A DNA stretch of 64,000 nt, taken from positions 62,001 to 126,000 of the forward strand of contig NZ_JACSWB010000172.1 of the NCBI RefSeq assembly GCF_016888135.1. The letters run 5' to 3'. The stretch comes from Leptolyngbya sp. CCY15150. Lineage in GTDB: Bacteria > Cyanobacteriota > Cyanobacteriia > RECH01. Under the pieces are notes generated by a model that was not told the origin of the DNA, made no database searches, and worked only from the letters and a program-made list of their open reading frames with translations. The first letter of the stretch is position 1; every line of letters begins with the position of its first letter. This document shows, in pieces, positions 63,315 to 64,000 of this stretch. The translations under genes and the position numbers were made by a program.

Positions 63315-64000
63315 TTAACCAGGATTTTCGAACTCAGCGTCGATGATCTCGGGTGGGGCTGCCTTCGATGCATCGGTAGCGGGTTGATCAATGGGTTGAT
63401 CAACGGCTTGAGCGGGTAGCTGATCCTGAGGGACATCAGCCACCGTAGCATCGACGTAGGTGCTGGGCTGACTGGTCAAGGGCTGTTCCGATCGCTCTCT
63501 CCACCATGCTAGCAAGGTGCTGGCGATAAAGATGCTGGAATAGGCACCGGTCAGGAAGCCAATAATCAAGGCTAGGGCGAAGTATTTTAGGGTCTCACCG
63601 CCAAACAGGAAGATGGCGACGAGGGTGAGCACGGTGGTTAAGGTGGTGTTGATCGATCGCGCTAGGGTTTGGTTCACCGCGTCGTCTACGATGTCGTCGA
63701 TGGAGCGATCGCTGTGGTAGGTGCTGGTTTCCCGAATGCGATCGTAGATCACCACCGTATCGTTGACGGAGAAGCCCACAATGGTCAGCAGCGCCACAAT
63801 AAACAGGCTATCGACCTCTACCCCCAGCACCAGCCCTAGGATGGCGAAAATGCCTAGGGTGACCAGAACATCATGGAGCAGGGCAATGAGGGCGAAGGTA
63901 GCGTAGTCTGGCTTAAAGCGAATGCTCAGGTAGACGGTGATGCCAGCAAAGGCGACGAGCAGCGCCAGCAGCCCCGATGAAAAAATCTGTTGACCGATCA
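63315..64000 (-). CDS. secF: Protein translocase subunit SecF (C-terminal part, cut by window end)
   Basis: The reading frame stays open to position 64000, so at least 228 C-terminal residues are present and the N-terminus is outside. Signature: [67 protein letters not shown] and [17 protein letters not shown]. SecF works with SecD in the membrane to pull proteins through SecYEG using the proton gradient. The C-terminal 70 residues are Pro/Ala/Gln-rich and acidic, a longer tail than in E. coli. Confidence 0.95.
   Translation of the reverse strand, partial: IGQQIFSSGLLALLVAFAGITVYLSIRFKPDYATFALIALLHDVLVTLGIFAILGLVLGVEVDSLFIVALLTIVGFSVNDTVVIYDRIRETSTYHSDRSIDDIVDDAVNQTLARSINTTLTTVLTLVAIFLFGGETLKYFALALIIGFLTGAYSSIFIASTLLAWWRERSEQPLTSQPSTYVDATVADVPQDQLPAQAVDQPIDQPATDASKAAPPEIIDAEFENPG

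Overview
The window comes from a cyanobacterial chromosome. The HIP1 palindrome (GCGATCGC) recurs throughout, inside and between genes. Many proteins belong to families found mainly in cyanobacteria and plastids: Tab2/Atab2, complex C cofactor assembly, CSP41-like epimerase, GUN4, DUF3084, DUF1823, DUF3598, Npun_F0494, alr0857 and a PetL-like cytochrome b6f subunit. I cannot name genus or species from sequence alone. There is no rRNA, recognisable tRNA, CRISPR array or complete insertion sequence.

Layout. 0-5.7 kb: the last 28 codons of one secreted haemagglutinin-CHAT protein followed by a complete paralogue, then a coiled-coil DUF3084 protein. 5.8-9.3 kb: the groES-groEL operon with a perfect CIRCE operator and a terminator, next to a Tab2-like protein. 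9.3-19.8 kb: a DICT-type histidine kinase that lacks its phospho-acceptor His, an epimerase, a methyltransferase, an RlpA protein and a run of small cyanobacterial conserved genes. 19.8-28.0 kb: an unusual CobQ, an Asp/Glu/hydantoin racemase family protein, a two-gene phosphorelay/diguanylate cyclase operon, a RidA protein and a cold-shock-domain membrane protein. 28-31 kb: a histidine kinase in a repeat-rich stretch with diverged direct repeats and a MITE-like element. 31-41.7 kb: a decayed HypF-like ORF and housekeeping genes (PBP4-type peptidase, OppC, GST, PIN-PhoH, LOG), plus an unlisted 35-aa membrane ORF. 41.7-44.5 kb: a divergent TroA-like metal ABC transporter.

44.5-47.1 kb is the clearest accessory island: three genes with overlapping ends (a conserved hypothetical, a toxin-like small protein and a DUF2283 protein), followed by a TIR-GUN4-GUN4 protein in a HIP1-free, AT-richer stretch. 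It joins a TIR module, used widely in NAD-linked immune signalling, to two tetrapyrrole-binding modules. I consider it the best candidate for an undescribed system. 47-55 kb: TrpD2-like/LysR pair, pentapeptide-repeat proteins, cupin-CocE pair, rhomboid and proline iminopeptidase. 55.3-57.5 kb: a convergent type II restriction-modification pair (C5 methyltransferase with N-terminal HTH, and a SinI-family endonuclease). 57.5-64 kb: PmbA, a second Tab2-like protein, a small HMA metal-binding protein, aroB, petL, a second MITE-like element, MiaE-like hydroxylase, a membrane protein and the C-terminal part of SecF, cut by the window end.

The genes do not form one pathway. Several pairs clearly act together: groES/groEL, the hybrid kinase with the REC-GGDEF protein, the ABC transporter subunits, the methyltransferase with its endonuclease, and the toxin-like/DUF2283 pair. 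Start sites were chosen from Shine-Dalgarno-like sequence or family length. Family assignments are from motif recognition, not from a database search.
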